Positions 7,311-15,599 are shown, numbered from the stretch's first letter. The stretch is DNA of 27,350 nt from an uncultured Muribaculaceae bacterium (GCA_910584185.1 CAJTYC010000027.1:1-27350); one strand, 5' to 3'. The notes: generated by a model not told the origin, from the sequence alone. Program-made: numbers and translations.

Positions 7311-9128
7311 ATGAAAAAGAGAAATCTTCTTGCCATGGGAGCGGCCGCACTCTTGCTGACAGCCTGCTCTAACGACAATGACCTTATGCCGGCAGGGCGT
7401 GACGGTTACGTGACTTTCACCGCAGAACTCCCTTCGGGTTTCGCCACTCGTGCGTTTGCCGACGGCTCTTCCGCCATCCACTTGCGCTATGGTGTCTACA
7501 ACGAGGCCGGCACAAAGCTCCTCAACGAGGGCTCGGCTACTTTTGAGAATAAGCAAGCTAAAGTGGAGATTCCAATGATTACGGGTGCCACTTATCAACT
7601 CGTTTTCTGGGCTGACAGTTTCGGAGGGTCTGCCACTGATTCTCCATACGGCCTTGACCTTGAGTCAGGCGTGATGACCGTAGACTATACGAAAGTCACC
7701 ACCAACGATGACGCGCTCGACGCATTCTTCTGCGTGAAGCAGGACTTCACCGCAACAGCCAACATGCCGGCGCAGACGGCCACGCTGACCCGTCCGTTCG
7801 CGCAGGTTAATATCGCTACCGCCGACCTTGCTCAGGCTAAGGAGGCCGGTATAAATCCGCAAAATTCGGTGGTGACAGTGATTCCCGCATACACCGCGCT
7901 GAATCTGCTCACCGGTGCTGCTTCTGAGCCGACTGATGTGGCCGTTACATATTCTGCCGGCAATATCGCTGCCGGAGAGACTGTGACTGTCAACAATACC
8001 GTTTACGATAACCTCGCGATGGTATATGTGCTTGCTGCTGAAACTTCAGAACTTTTCCAGAGCGTGGGTATGACACTCAGCTCCAAGACCACAACTGATG
8101 CGACCGCAGCAATGCAGAAGAGCTACCCCAACGTGCCGTACAAGCGCAACTTCCGCACAAATATAGTGGGCAACCTCCTCACCTCCAACTCCGACTGGAA
8201 TGTCATAATCGACAACGAGTTTGGCGGTAGCCTCTGGACCGGTGACTCCAAGGATCCTACAGCCGATGAAGAGGGCGTGTATCATATCAAGACAGCAGCC
8301 GACCTTGCCGGTCTCGCCAAAATGGTAAATGCCGGTGACAATTTCTTAGGCAAAACAGTTGTCCTCGACAACGATATCGACCTCAACAATCAGCCTTGGA
8401 CTCCTATCGGTCTTAATGCTGACGTGGCAGCCAAGAAGTTTCAGGGCACGTTTGACGGTCAGGGACACACCATCTCCAACCTGCGTGTTGTCACTCCTAC
8501 GGCTTATACTGCCGCCGGTTTCTTCGGTGCGCTCAATGGTACTGCCAAGAATTTCACAATCGATGGTGCTTATGTTGAGCATATCTCTGCCGGTGGAAGC
8601 AGTGGTCTAACTGACAATGGTGTGGCTGTAGTGGCTGGCTCAATCTATAATTTCGGCACAATATCAGGTGTCACCGTTAACAATGCTACCGTAAAGGGAA
8701 ACCGTTACACCGCCGGCATAGCGGGTTATGTGTATGGCAACATCACTGACTGCACAGTAACCGATTCCGACATAGTGTGTACCCCAGACAATCTCACCGG
8801 CTCGTGGGACAACGGAGACAAATGCGGCGGCATAGGCGGTTACATTGCTGAGCAGCAAGGAGTGCTGACCGGCAACACAGTGACCGGCTGTCAAATCACA
8901 GCTTATCGAGATGCTGGAGGTCTTTTGGGATGCTACAACCAGAATGCGCCGGGCAAAGTGAAGGACAACAAGGTGGCCAACACCACAGTGACGGTCAACA
9001 ACACCCAAAACTACAAGAACTACACCACCAATGCCCAATACAACGTAAAGGAGCTGATAGGACGCACGTCAACAACGCTCGACGCCACCAACACAGCCAC
9101 CGACGTAACCCTGAACCTCCCATTCTAA
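7311..9128 (+). CDS. fimbrillin-like lipoprotein with C-terminal GLUG repeats (fibre or tip subunit 2)
   Basis: A 605-residue paralogue of the preceding protein. It has lipobox LTAC (Cys19) and an Arg47 site in FATRAFADG, with the same landmarks: LTRPFAQVNIAT, YPNVPYKRNFRTNIVGNLLT, LDNDIDLNNQPWTPIGLN and FQGTFDGQGHTISNLRV. The C-terminal repeat region is shorter, with GFFGALNG, AGIAGYVYGN, CGGIGGYIAE and AGGLLGCY turns, and ends in a Thr/Asn-rich tail. Shared order and sequence indicate tandem duplication followed by divergence of the repeat half. It lies 92 bp after the first paralogue, behind a hairpin, and is followed by the terminator at 9191-9227. A distal or adhesive subunit of the same fibre is the best guess. 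Confidence 0.8.
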   Translation: MKKRNLLAMGAAALLLTACSNDNDLMPAGRDGYVTFTAELPSGFATRAFADGSSAIHLRYGVYNEAGTKLLNEGSATFENKQAKVEIPMITGATYQLVFWADSFGGSATDSPYGLDLESGVMTVDYTKVTTNDDALDAFFCVKQDFTATANMPAQTATLTRPFAQVNIATADLAQAKEAGINPQNSVVTVIPAYTALNLLTGAASEPTDVAVTYSAGNIAAGETVTVNNTVYDNLAMVYVLAAETSELFQSVGMTLSSKTTTDATAAMQKSYPNVPYKRNFRTNIVGNLLTSNSDWNVIIDNEFGGSLWTGDSKDPTADEEGVYHIKTAADLAGLAKMVNAGDNFLGKTVVLDNDIDLNNQPWTPIGLNADVAAKKFQGTFDGQGHTISNLRVVTPTAYTAAGFFGALNGTAKNFTIDGAYVEHISAGGSSGLTDNGVAVVAGSIYNFGTISGVTVNNATVKGNRYTAGIAGYVYGNITDCTVTDSDIVCTPDNLTGSWDNGDKCGGIGGYIAEQQGVLTGNTVTGCQITAYRDAGGLLGCYNQNAPGKVKDNKVANTTVTVNNTQNYKNYTTNAQYNVKELIGRTSTTLDATNTATDVTLNLPF

Positions 9129-9190
9129 AAGTCAAGCGAGACAAGCAATAGCAAAAAAATAAGCAAGGGCGAGCAGCAATCGCCTAAAAG

Positions 9191-9227
9191 AAATGTAGCG
9201 GTGACCTCAAATCACCGCTACATTTTT
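9191..9227 (+). terminator. strong terminator closing the fibre locus
   Basis: ATGTAGCGGTGA (9193-9204) pairs perfectly with TCACCGCTACAT (9212-9223) around a 7-nt loop, followed by TTTTG. A small GGCGA/TCGCC hairpin (9168-9184) precedes it. An in-frame upstream start of the helicase gene at 9201 lies inside this stem, arguing against that start. Confidence 0.93.
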
Positions 9228-9256
9228 GTCTTTGCCAAAAAAATTGGTTATTTTTG
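9225..9256 (+). promoter_or_regulatory. promoter of the RecB-like helicase gene
   Basis: TTTG at 9225-9228, a 20-bp spacer, and TATTTTTG at 9249-9256 match the Bacteroidetes consensus exactly. The -33 box is formed by the T-tract of the preceding terminator. The predicted start near 9262 leaves a leader of about 16 nt. Confidence 0.7.
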
Positions 9257-9278
9257 TGTGAAAATAACATCTGGGATT

Positions 9279-12200
9279 ATGCTTGAGCTTCACAGTGCGT
9301 CGGCTGGGTCGGGTAAGACCTATACGTTGGCAAAGAAATATATTTGGTATCTGCTTACAATTTCGTCGGAAGACCTGCCGCGTGTCACGCGGCTCCGCAC
9401 GGTGGCTGAGTTGGGCGACTCTGCCCGCCATATTCTCGCCATGACCTTCACCAACAAGGCCACTGCCGAGATGCAGCAACGCATCCTGCTCCGACTCTTC
9501 GAGCTCGCCGAAGTGCCGGCCTCAATAACCGGCTCAGGTAAGGAGATGCGCCTCAAAGGTCCCGACTATCTTGAAGATTTCGTAAAGGAACTGAGCGGCG
9601 CCAAACACCTCTGCGATGTGGAAACCCCGCTCGTCACAGCCGGCAAGATAGCCTCGCTCGCCGGCAAGGCCCTCGCCCTGCTGCTCGAAAATTATTCCGA
9701 CTTCAAGGTGTCCACTATCGATTCCTTCTTTCAGCTTGTGCTTCGTACTCTCGCTTACGAAACCGACCACAACGACAACTATCAGGTGGAACTCGACTCA
9801 GAGTTCCTCTCGCAGATGGCTGTCGATGGCACCCTCGAAGAAATAGACTCCAACACACGTGACGCCGACACCCCATACTGGGTCAAAAAACTGATAGCAC
9901 GCTCCGGCAAAGGGTGGAACATATTCCAGCGCAAGCTCAACAAAGGTTTCGGTTCGTCACCCTATAATGACTTCGTGCAGTCGGTGAGCCGACTCGAAAA
10001 TGAAGACTATAAGCTGCAACGCAAGGTGGTGGAGCATTATCTCGATTCCAACCCCGACCTCCGTTCACTCTACGAGCAGCTGGAAGAATATTTCGAGCTT
10101 CCGGTAATTGAGGCGGCACAACATCTCTCAGAAGCCGCGTCGCGTGCATTCGCCCTCTTGCCCACCGAAATGCTCGCACCGGGCATAAAGAGCATCGACG
10201 TGAAAGGCTTGGTAAGCCGACTGCGTGCCTTGAAGCAAGGGGAAATGCCGGTTAAGGCCTCGGATGTGCAGGCATACCCTGTGCATATATCGCCCGAACG
10301 CCTCGAGAAAAACTCCATAAGCAAGCTGCTGATTCAGAGCAACGCAAACATCGCCGCCCTCACGGAGGCCATGACGGCTTGCGCCCAATGTCTCGACAAT
10401 TACCTCAAGCTGACCCAAGACGAAGATTACCGGCTGTGGCATATATATGCGGAAAATCTGCCATATTTCGCCCTTTTCGGCATAGTGGGCCGCAAGCGGC
10501 GTGACTATCTTGAGGAAACCGGTTCGGTGGAGCTTTCGGAGACTGCCTACATTCTCCACGATATAATCGACGAGAGCGACACCCCCTTTGTATACGAGCG
10601 GCTCGGCTCCACGCTCAACCATTTCCTGATCGACGAGTTTCAGGATACATCGCGCCTGCAGTGGGAGAACATGCGCCCACTGCTTCAGGAGAGCCTTTCG
10701 CGCAGCAATGACAACCTCATAATCGGCGATGCCAAGCAGAGTATATACCGCTTCCGCAATGCCGACCCCTCTATCATAACCACCAAGGTGCCGCGCGACT
10801 TCAGCCGCGACATACATATGCGCGGCAATGCTCCCGGCGAGAATACCAACTACCGGAGTGCGCTGCACGTGGTGCAGTTCAACAATTCATTTTTCGAATA
10901 TGCGGCACGTCGTCTCGATGCCGTGTCGGAAGCTGCCGAAAGGGATAACCTCAGTTTCCGTCAGCTTTATGCCAACGTGGTGCAGCAACCAGCCAAGCGG
11001 AAGAATGAAGGCTATGTGGAGGTGAGCGTCACCGACGAACCTAACGAAGCCTTTATGAGTTCGAGCCTCGCCAAACTCCCGCTCATGGTGCGTGATATGC
11101 TCGACCGTGGCTACCGCCAGCGCGACATATGTATTCTCGTGGCCAGGAATGTTGAGGCGGAGGCTGTGGTGAAGACATTTGCCGACTTCGAGGAGCCGGA
11201 GGGTATGCCGCACCGCGATGTGCGCGTCGAGAGCGAGCAGTCGCTCAAGGTGGAGTCTTCACAGGCCGTGCGCACTATCGTCAGTGTGCTCGAGAGTATG
11301 GCTAAGGGCTTTGCCCCTAAAAATATTGACCCCGAAGATGTGCAGTCTAATGCACTCGGCGAGGCGAAAAAAGCCTCCGATAGCGTGTATTGGAGCGATG
11401 TGGCCACAGCCTTCAAGCTCTTCGAATTGCAACATCCGGAGGGGAGCATGGCCGAAAAACTCGACCTGTTTCTCGAATCTTGTACCGGCACCGATGCCGT
11501 CACTGAGATTCTCGACCGTATGCCTTCGCTATCTATACCGGCAATCGTGGAGGGTGTTTGCGCCTGTTTCTTGCCGGAGTCGCTGCGCAAGGCTGATGCC
11601 GCATATATCGCAGCCTTTCAGGACCAGGTGCTTGAATATTGTGAGCATCGCAGCACAGATATCGGTTCTTTCTTGAAGTGGTGGGACCGCCGTCGCGTCA
11701 CAGCCTCCATCACCCCGGCCGAAGACTCCGATGCTGTGCATGTCATGACTATTCATAAGTCGAAAGGTCTCGAGTTCGATTGCGTGATCCTACCCTTCGT
11801 AAACTGGGAGACTGCCGATGCCAAGGGTGGCTCTTCTCGTTCGGAGTGGCGGTGGGTGGAGCCGGTATTCAGCGACAAGGTGCCTTTTGAAATGCCCCCA
11901 TTGCTGCCCATCAATACCAATGGCTTGCTCGAAGACACTCCTCATGAGGGGCTGCTCTGGGAATATTACGACATGGCGAGGATGGATACCGTAAACAAAG
12001 CATATGTGGCTTTCACACGTGCTTCGCGCGAACTCTACATCATGGCGCGGGCCACGGCAAAATTGTCGGGTGGTTCGTCAAAGAAGAGTGGCGATGCAGC
12101 CCCGTCATATCCCTCGGTGGGCAATATGCTGGCCGATTTTGTGGCCGGTGGTCTGGACGACCGTGAGGAGTCGGATGTGGCACGTCTTGCTCCCGCCGAT

Positions 12201-12884
12201 ATGGAGTGCAACCGTGAGTCTGAGACAATCGAGAAAGCTGTGAAAAATGGTGTGCGCAAAAGCGAGATTACGACCATCACCGCCACGATAGGTGTGCGCC
12301 CGCAGAGCGTGAGCCGAAAGGAGAAGGATGATGAAGATGATGGCGCAGTGTTGATAGAGGGATACGTATCTTATATGCCGTGCGACAATCTGCTTGTATG
12401 TCGCGAAGAGGGCAACTTGGCAGAGGAGGATGATCCCGACCCCAGGTCGGAGGGCAATCTGAAGCATGCAGTGCTCGAAAATGTGATTCATACCGACGAC
12501 CTGCATGAGGCAGTACGCAAACTCTGGCTGCAAGGGCTCGTGTCGCGCACCATGGCAGCGGAAATTGAGACAGACTTAAGCGAAAAGATTAACGATGAGA
12601 AGGTGGCCCGTTGGTTTGACGGCACCGGCAAGGTGTATAACGAAAGGAGCATAGTGGGAGGCAGAGGGGGCAGGCTGATGCGTCCCGACAGGATTGTGGT
12701 CTATGATGACGGCCATGCCGAGGTGGTCGATTATAAATTCGGCGCAGTAGATGAGTCAGGAAAGCATAGGCGACAGGTGTGCAATTATGTGAAGGCACTC
12801 GCCGCTTCAGGCCTCTTTGAGCGTGTGGATGGCTATCTATGGTATCTGAACATGGCTACCATAGTCCCCGTGGAGGTCAGCTAA
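9279..12884 (+). CDS. RecB/AddA-like UvrD-family helicase with C-terminal PD-(D/E)XK nuclease
   Basis: A 1201-residue SF1 helicase-nuclease of the RecB/AddA type, for double-strand-break end processing. Visible motifs: Walker A SASAGSGKT (residues 6-14), Ia MTFTNKATAEM, II LIDEFQDTSRLQW (Asp452-Glu453), III IGDAKQSIYRFRNADP (near 485), V MTIHKSKGLEFD (near 825) and VI AYVAFTRASRELYI (near 908-921). The C-terminal nuclease has RPDRIVV (Asp1137), VDYKFG (Asp1151, Lys1153) and QVCNY (Gln1166, Tyr1170), so helicase and nuclease both look intact. I chose the ATG at 9279 because the protein begins just ahead of Walker A, as in the family, and because the promoter and terminator exclude the longer frame. 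No AddB/RecC-like partner gene lies beside it in this window. Confidence 0.93.
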   Translation: MLELHSASAGSGKTYTLAKKYIWYLLTISSEDLPRVTRLRTVAELGDSARHILAMTFTNKATAEMQQRILLRLFELAEVPASITGSGKEMRLKGPDYLEDFVKELSGAKHLCDVETPLVTAGKIASLAGKALALLLENYSDFKVSTIDSFFQLVLRTLAYETDHNDNYQVELDSEFLSQMAVDGTLEEIDSNTRDADTPYWVKKLIARSGKGWNIFQRKLNKGFGSSPYNDFVQSVSRLENEDYKLQRKVVEHYLDSNPDLRSLYEQLEEYFELPVIEAAQHLSEAASRAFALLPTEMLAPGIKSIDVKGLVSRLRALKQGEMPVKASDVQAYPVHISPERLEKNSISKLLIQSNANIAALTEAMTACAQCLDNYLKLTQDEDYRLWHIYAENLPYFALFGIVGRKRRDYLEETGSVELSETAYILHDIIDESDTPFVYERLGSTLNHFLIDEFQDTSRLQWENMRPLLQESLSRSNDNLIIGDAKQSIYRFRNADPSIITTKVPRDFSRDIHMRGNAPGENTNYRSALHVVQFNNSFFEYAARRLDAVSEAAERDNLSFRQLYANVVQQPAKRKNEGYVEVSVTDEPNEAFMSSSLAKLPLMVRDMLDRGYRQRDICILVARNVEAEAVVKTFADFEEPEGMPHRDVRVESEQSLKVESSQAVRTIVSVLESMAKGFAPKNIDPEDVQSNALGEAKKASDSVYWSDVATAFKLFELQHPEGSMAEKLDLFLESCTGTDAVTEILDRMPSLSIPAIVEGVCACFLPESLRKADAAYIAAFQDQVLEYCEHRSTDIGSFLKWWDRRRVTASITPAEDSDAVHVMTIHKSKGLEFDCVILPFVNWETADAKGGSSRSEWRWVEPVFSDKVPFEMPPLLPINTNGLLEDTPHEGLLWEYYDMARMDTVNKAYVAFTRASRELYIMARATAKLSGGSSKKSGDAAPSYPSVGNMLADFVAGGLDDREESDVARLAPADMECNRESETIEKAVKNGVRKSEITTITATIGVRPQSVSRKEKDDEDDGAVLIEGYVSYMPCDNLLVCREEGNLAEEDDPDPRSEGNLKHAVLENVIHTDDLHEAVRKLWLQGLVSRTMAAEIETDLSEKINDEKVARWFDGTGKVYNERSIVGGRGGRLMRPDRIVVYDDGHAEVVDYKFGAVDESGKHRRQVCNYVKALAASGLFERVDGYLWYLNMATIVPVEVS

Positions 12885-12886
12885 TG

Positions 12887-13081
12887 TCATGAGTTCTCCT
12901 TGATCTCGATGTGAAGCCCCAATGGCTCCAACAATCTTGATACTGTCTTGATCGATGGGTTGGCGTAGTTGCCCTCTATCGATTTTATCATTCTGACGCT
13001 TACAGACGACATGTCGGCCAGCGTCTGTTGTGTGAGTCGTAATTCCTGACGGCGTTTCCTGATTTCTTGTCCGATGTCCAT
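12887..13081 (-). CDS. small XRE-family (HipB-like) DNA-binding regulator
   Basis: A 64-residue protein that is almost entirely one HTH domain: IGQEIRKRRQELRLTQQTLA, then the recognition-helix region SVSVRMIKSIEGNYANPS and LLEPLGLHIEI. This is the HipB / y4mF-type layout. It is convergent with the helicase gene, the two stop codons being 2 bp apart. No HipA-like kinase or toxin follows, and none is seen elsewhere in the window, so it is an orphan regulator rather than part of a visible toxin-antitoxin pair. Its likely targets are the inverted repeats at 13236-13265 or 13322-13348 upstream of it; that link is inference. Confidence 0.85.
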   Translation of the reverse strand: MDIGQEIRKRRQELRLTQQTLADMSSVSVRMIKSIEGNYANPSIKTVSRLLEPLGLHIEIKENS

Positions 13082-13235
13082 TGTTATTTCCGTTTGAGAA
13101 TAGATTCTGTTTTGTTCCTGTTTGTGGTGTTTGTGGTTTAGCCTATCCTAATCATTCTTCTTGATTGGAGTGTGCTTGCTTGAAATTTTATTCATAGCCC
13201 GGTTGTCAAGAATTTCTATATTTTTTGTTTGACTT

Positions 13236-13265
13236 ACACAAATTTAGTTATTCTTAATTTTGTGT
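13236..13265. promoter_or_regulatory. inverted repeat made of two divergent -7-like boxes
   Basis: ACACAAATTTA (13236-13246) and TAATTTTGTGT (13255-13265) are inverted copies with one mismatch and an 8-bp spacer. Read outward, each arm contains an exact TAnnTTTG box (TAAATTTG on minus, TAATTTTG on plus), so the site could hold divergent promoters for the XRE gene and the 36-codon gene, or be an operator. The -33 partners are weak: the plus-strand TTTG at 13228-13231 is 23 bp away. Between 13082 and 13235 nothing else is recognised. Confidence 0.5.
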
Positions 13266-13321
13266 AAAAGTAATTTGGGGCAATATTAAGACTTATTTAG
13301 ACAAACTTGCACTTGTTAACA

Positions 13322-13348
13322 ATTGACTGCAATGATATTGCAGTCAAT
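13322..13348. repeat. perfect 12-bp palindrome upstream of the 36-codon gene
   Basis: ATTGACTGCAAT (13322-13333) and ATTGCAGTCAAT (13337-13348) are exact reverse complements with a 3-bp spacer. The centre lies where the -33 element of the promoter with -7 box at 13354-13361 would be, which suits an operator or activator site. If transcribed from further upstream it would instead form an RNA hairpin. Confidence 0.8.
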
Positions 13349-13353
13349 GCCGC

Positions 13354-13361
13354 TAATTTTG
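13354..13361 (+). promoter_or_regulatory. candidate -7 box of the 36-codon gene
   Basis: TAATTTTG matches TAnnTTTG. No TTTG stands 19-21 bp upstream; that position is occupied by the palindrome at 13322-13348. The predicted leader is about 25 nt. Confidence 0.45.
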
Positions 13362-13392
13362 CAGCATACGATAACAACAAAAAAACAAAGTC

Positions 13393-13503
13393 ATGAAAAA
13401 GTTCGAAAATTTTATCTGCAAAGTGAAAGCGAATCTCGGTGTAATCTCCATCTACCTGATAGGCATGACGGTAGTGGCTTTACAGCTGCGCAGCCTGCTG
13501 TGA
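13393..13503 (+). CDS. 36-residue single-helix membrane protein, unrecognised
   Basis: A small frame starting ATG at 13393 and ending TGA at 13501-13503. It starts with MKKFENFICKVKAN, a basic amphipathic head, followed by one hydrophobic helix (LGVISIYLIGMTVVALQL) and a short RSLL tail. A typical Bacteroidetes A-rich leader (AACAACAAAAAAACAAAG) precedes the start. The candidate -7 box and a perfect palindrome lie just upstream, which makes a genuine regulated gene more likely than chance. Its stop is 8 bp from the convergent phosphopantetheinyl transferase stop. I do not recognise the family. A role as a small membrane regulator or toxin-like peptide is possible but unsupported. Confidence 0.6.
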   Translation: MKKFENFICKVKANLGVISIYLIGMTVVALQLRSLL

Positions 13504-13510
13504 TGCGTAT

Positions 13511-14179
13511 TTATTTTTGCTTGCCGAATTTTGCCGACTTTGGGCTGAATGCAATCGTCACCATGCAACCTTCAGACTCGTAGCTGTAAAGTTCGAGTGG
13601 TTCTTCATCGGGTGTATTTGCGGCCTCTGCATTTTCGTCATGCATGCGGATAAGCGTGGCGTGTCCGAGTGCGTTGAGTTCCGGCATCTTGTCGATGCGG
13701 ATTTGTGTGCGGAGGTCTATGCCCGGTTTCATGGCGGCTTTATAGGCGGCCTCCTTTACTGTCCAGGCTGTGATATTGGCCTTCACGTCATCGGCCGGTA
13801 TCATGGCCAGTTCTGCGTCAGAGAGAAAACGTTCGCGCAGCTTAAGCACTTGCTCGCGGTCGGCACGCTCCGCATCTATGCCGAGACATGCACGGCGGCT
13901 GTACTCACCGAGTTCCACCTCAGGCGTGGGTGGTAATGTCGCCACCACAAAGAGCCCTGCGCAATGGCTTATCGATATGCGGTTTTCTTCGCCATAAATA
14001 AAGGGTGCGCCGTCGGCGAAGTGACCTATCTCGCGATATGCCTCCCGACCGTTCTCGCAATAAATCTGGCGTGCCATTTCCTCCCACACGCGCCCGGTGT
14101 AGCGGCAGCCGCCACACACTTCCTCCACCTTTATGCCGACCGGCGTCTTGTGTCGCCAATATACAAATTCCTCTTCCAC
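13511..14179 (-). CDS. Sfp-type 4'-phosphopantetheinyl transferase
   Basis: A 222-residue Sfp-superfamily enzyme that moves phosphopantetheine from CoA to a serine of a carrier protein. Motifs are intact: SISHC (residues 69-73), the Mg/CoA-binding GIDAE (Asp102, Glu104) and WTVKEAAYKA (Lys142, Glu143, Lys147). The N-terminal half is a diverged copy of the fold, as usual. It starts 12 bp after the gldE stop on the same strand and probably shares its promoter at 15561-15592. A PPTase next to gldE is, as I recall, a common Bacteroidales arrangement. No carrier protein or synthase gene is nearby, so it probably serves the general acyl carrier protein. Confidence 0.92.
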   Translation of the reverse strand: MEEEFVYWRHKTPVGIKVEEVCGGCRYTGRVWEEMARQIYCENGREAYREIGHFADGAPFIYGEENRISISHCAGLFVVATLPPTPEVELGEYSRRACLGIDAERADREQVLKLRERFLSDAELAMIPADDVKANITAWTVKEAAYKAAMKPGIDLRTQIRIDKMPELNALGHATLIRMHDENAEAANTPDEEPLELYSYESEGCMVTIAFSPKSAKFGKQK

Positions 14180-14191
14180 GGCGATTAAATT

Positions 14192-15535
14192 CTAATTTTT
14201 CAGTTTGACTTTTACTTTGACTATGCGGTGACGCTCCATCTGGATCACCTGCATCTGCAGTGGCCCGCGCTCAAATGTCTCTTTGGTCTGCGGGAAGTCC
14301 CCTTTGATTTCGAGCAAGAGACCGGCCAAAGTCTCTGCCTCACCTATGTCGCCGAGCTGTTCTTCCTCGATGTCGAGCACACGGCAGAGGTCGGGTATAG
14401 GCACCTTGGCTTCGAATATATAAGTGTTGGCGTCGACCTTGTGATACAGTTTGTCGCTGTCGTCATATTCATCATCGATCTCTCCCACTATTTCCTCTAT
14501 GATATCCTCGAGGGTGACGATGCCTTGTGTGGCGCCATATTCATCGATCACTATGGCGATATGTATCTTGCGCTTGCGGAAGTCTTCGAGCAGGTCGCCG
14601 AGCAGTCTTGACTCGGGCACAAAGTATGCCTCGCGTATGAGCGACTGCCAGTCCGGGCGGTTCTCCTTGTCGAAATAGGGGAGTAGGTCTTTGCTGTAAA
14701 GCACACCGCGTATCGAGTCTTGCGATTCGTTGTAGACCGGTATTCGCGAATATCCGGAGTCGAGTATCACCGCCATGGCCTGTTCCCATGTGTCATGAAT
14801 CTCCAACGCCGTGACGTCGACGCGGCTCACCATGACCTCGCGTGCCTCGCGGTCGCCAAACGAGAGGATGCCCTCGAGCATCTCCTTGTCTTTGCCCTCT
14901 TTCACGTCCGACATCTCGAGCGCTTTCTCCAGCTCGTCGGTCGATATATTCTCCTCTTTCTTGGTGATGACACGGTTCACAAAAAATGTGGACTTGACCA
15001 TCATCTTGGCCAGTGGGCCGAATATTACATAGAAGGCTTTAAGGCCGGGCTGCGCCATGCGCACCCACTTCATGGTGCGTCCGCGTGCCACCAACTTCGG
15101 GAATATCTCTCCAAACAGCAGCAAGAGGAAGGTAATGAACACTGTCTGCACCAAGAAGTTGACGGCAGTGGAGTGAAACACCGTGACTTGACCTATGGCG
15201 AATGTCAGCACCACGACCATGGTGATGTTCACAAGGTTGTTGGCGATGAGAATCGTGGCCAACAACCTTTCGGGGTCTTTGATGAGCTTGAACACCTCTT
15301 GGTCTTTGGTGTCGTCTGACTCCTCGAGTTCGTCGACTTCGCTGCGCGACAGGCCGAAATATGCTATCTCGCTGCCCGACACGAAGGCCGACAGCGCAAG
15401 GCATATCACCACTATGAGAATCAGAAATGACCAAGCTGCCCAGCTTGGAGGGGCCATAAACTGTATGGCCGGTAAGTTTTGTACGTCCGATAGTATCTGC
15501 AGCAACTGTGCTGCCGGCAATGGGTCTGTGTCCAA
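14192..15535 (-). CDS. gldE: GldE-type CNNM/CorC-family membrane protein
   Basis: A 447-residue protein. It has an N-terminal DUF21/CNNM membrane domain (about 32-190, with hydrophobic helices at 35-52, 92-116 and 124-142 and the GSEIAYFGLSRSE motif), a CBS pair (about 232-350, GYSRIPVY, GVLYSKDLLPYF, DEYGATQGIVTLEDII) and a CorC/HlyC transporter-associated domain (about 362-445). GldE was named from gliding bacteria, but close relatives are widespread in non-gliding Bacteroidales; ion transport is the likely activity. The ORF starts with TTG at 15535; the first in-frame ATG would remove the N-terminal 26 residues, whose DPLP start is typical of GldE. It has its own consensus promoter. Confidence 0.85.
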   Translation of the reverse strand: MDTDPLPAAQLLQILSDVQNLPAIQFMAPPSWAAWSFLILIVVICLALSAFVSGSEIAYFGLSRSEVDELEESDDTKDQEVFKLIKDPERLLATILIANNLVNITMVVVLTFAIGQVTVFHSTAVNFLVQTVFITFLLLLFGEIFPKLVARGRTMKWVRMAQPGLKAFYVIFGPLAKMMVKSTFFVNRVITKKEENISTDELEKALEMSDVKEGKDKEMLEGILSFGDREAREVMVSRVDVTALEIHDTWEQAMAVILDSGYSRIPVYNESQDSIRGVLYSKDLLPYFDKENRPDWQSLIREAYFVPESRLLGDLLEDFRKRKIHIAIVIDEYGATQGIVTLEDIIEEIVGEIDDEYDDSDKLYHKVDANTYIFEAKVPIPDLCRVLDIEEEQLGDIGEAETLAGLLLEIKGDFPQTKETFERGPLQMQVIQMERHRIVKVKVKLKN

Positions 15536-15560
15536 AATATATGTAGATTGATTACTTGCG

Positions 15561-15592
15561 CAAATTTACCACTTTTTCCCCTTATAAGCAAA
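15561..15592 (-). promoter_or_regulatory. consensus promoter of gldE-PPTase
   Basis: On the minus strand, TTTG (15592-15589), a 20-bp spacer and TAAATTTG (15568-15561) match the Bacteroidetes consensus exactly. The predicted leader is about 20 nt. This separates gldE-PPTase from the glycosidase gene, which ends at 15600. Confidence 0.75.
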
Positions 15593-15599
15593 TTGGATG

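Noticed and set aside
9201..9278. 26-codon N-terminal extension of the RecB-like protein
   Set aside because: It would start inside the terminator stem and upstream of the consensus promoter; family members begin just before Walker A.
10128..10868. 246-codon minus-strand frame inside the helicase gene
   Set aside because: It is antisense to conserved helicase motifs, with no domain and no start signals.
13323..13583. 86-codon plus-strand frame spanning the palindrome and the 36-codon gene
   Set aside because: It starts within the palindrome and overlaps the end of the phosphopantetheinyl transferase gene; the 36-codon frame has better start context and a clear membrane helix.
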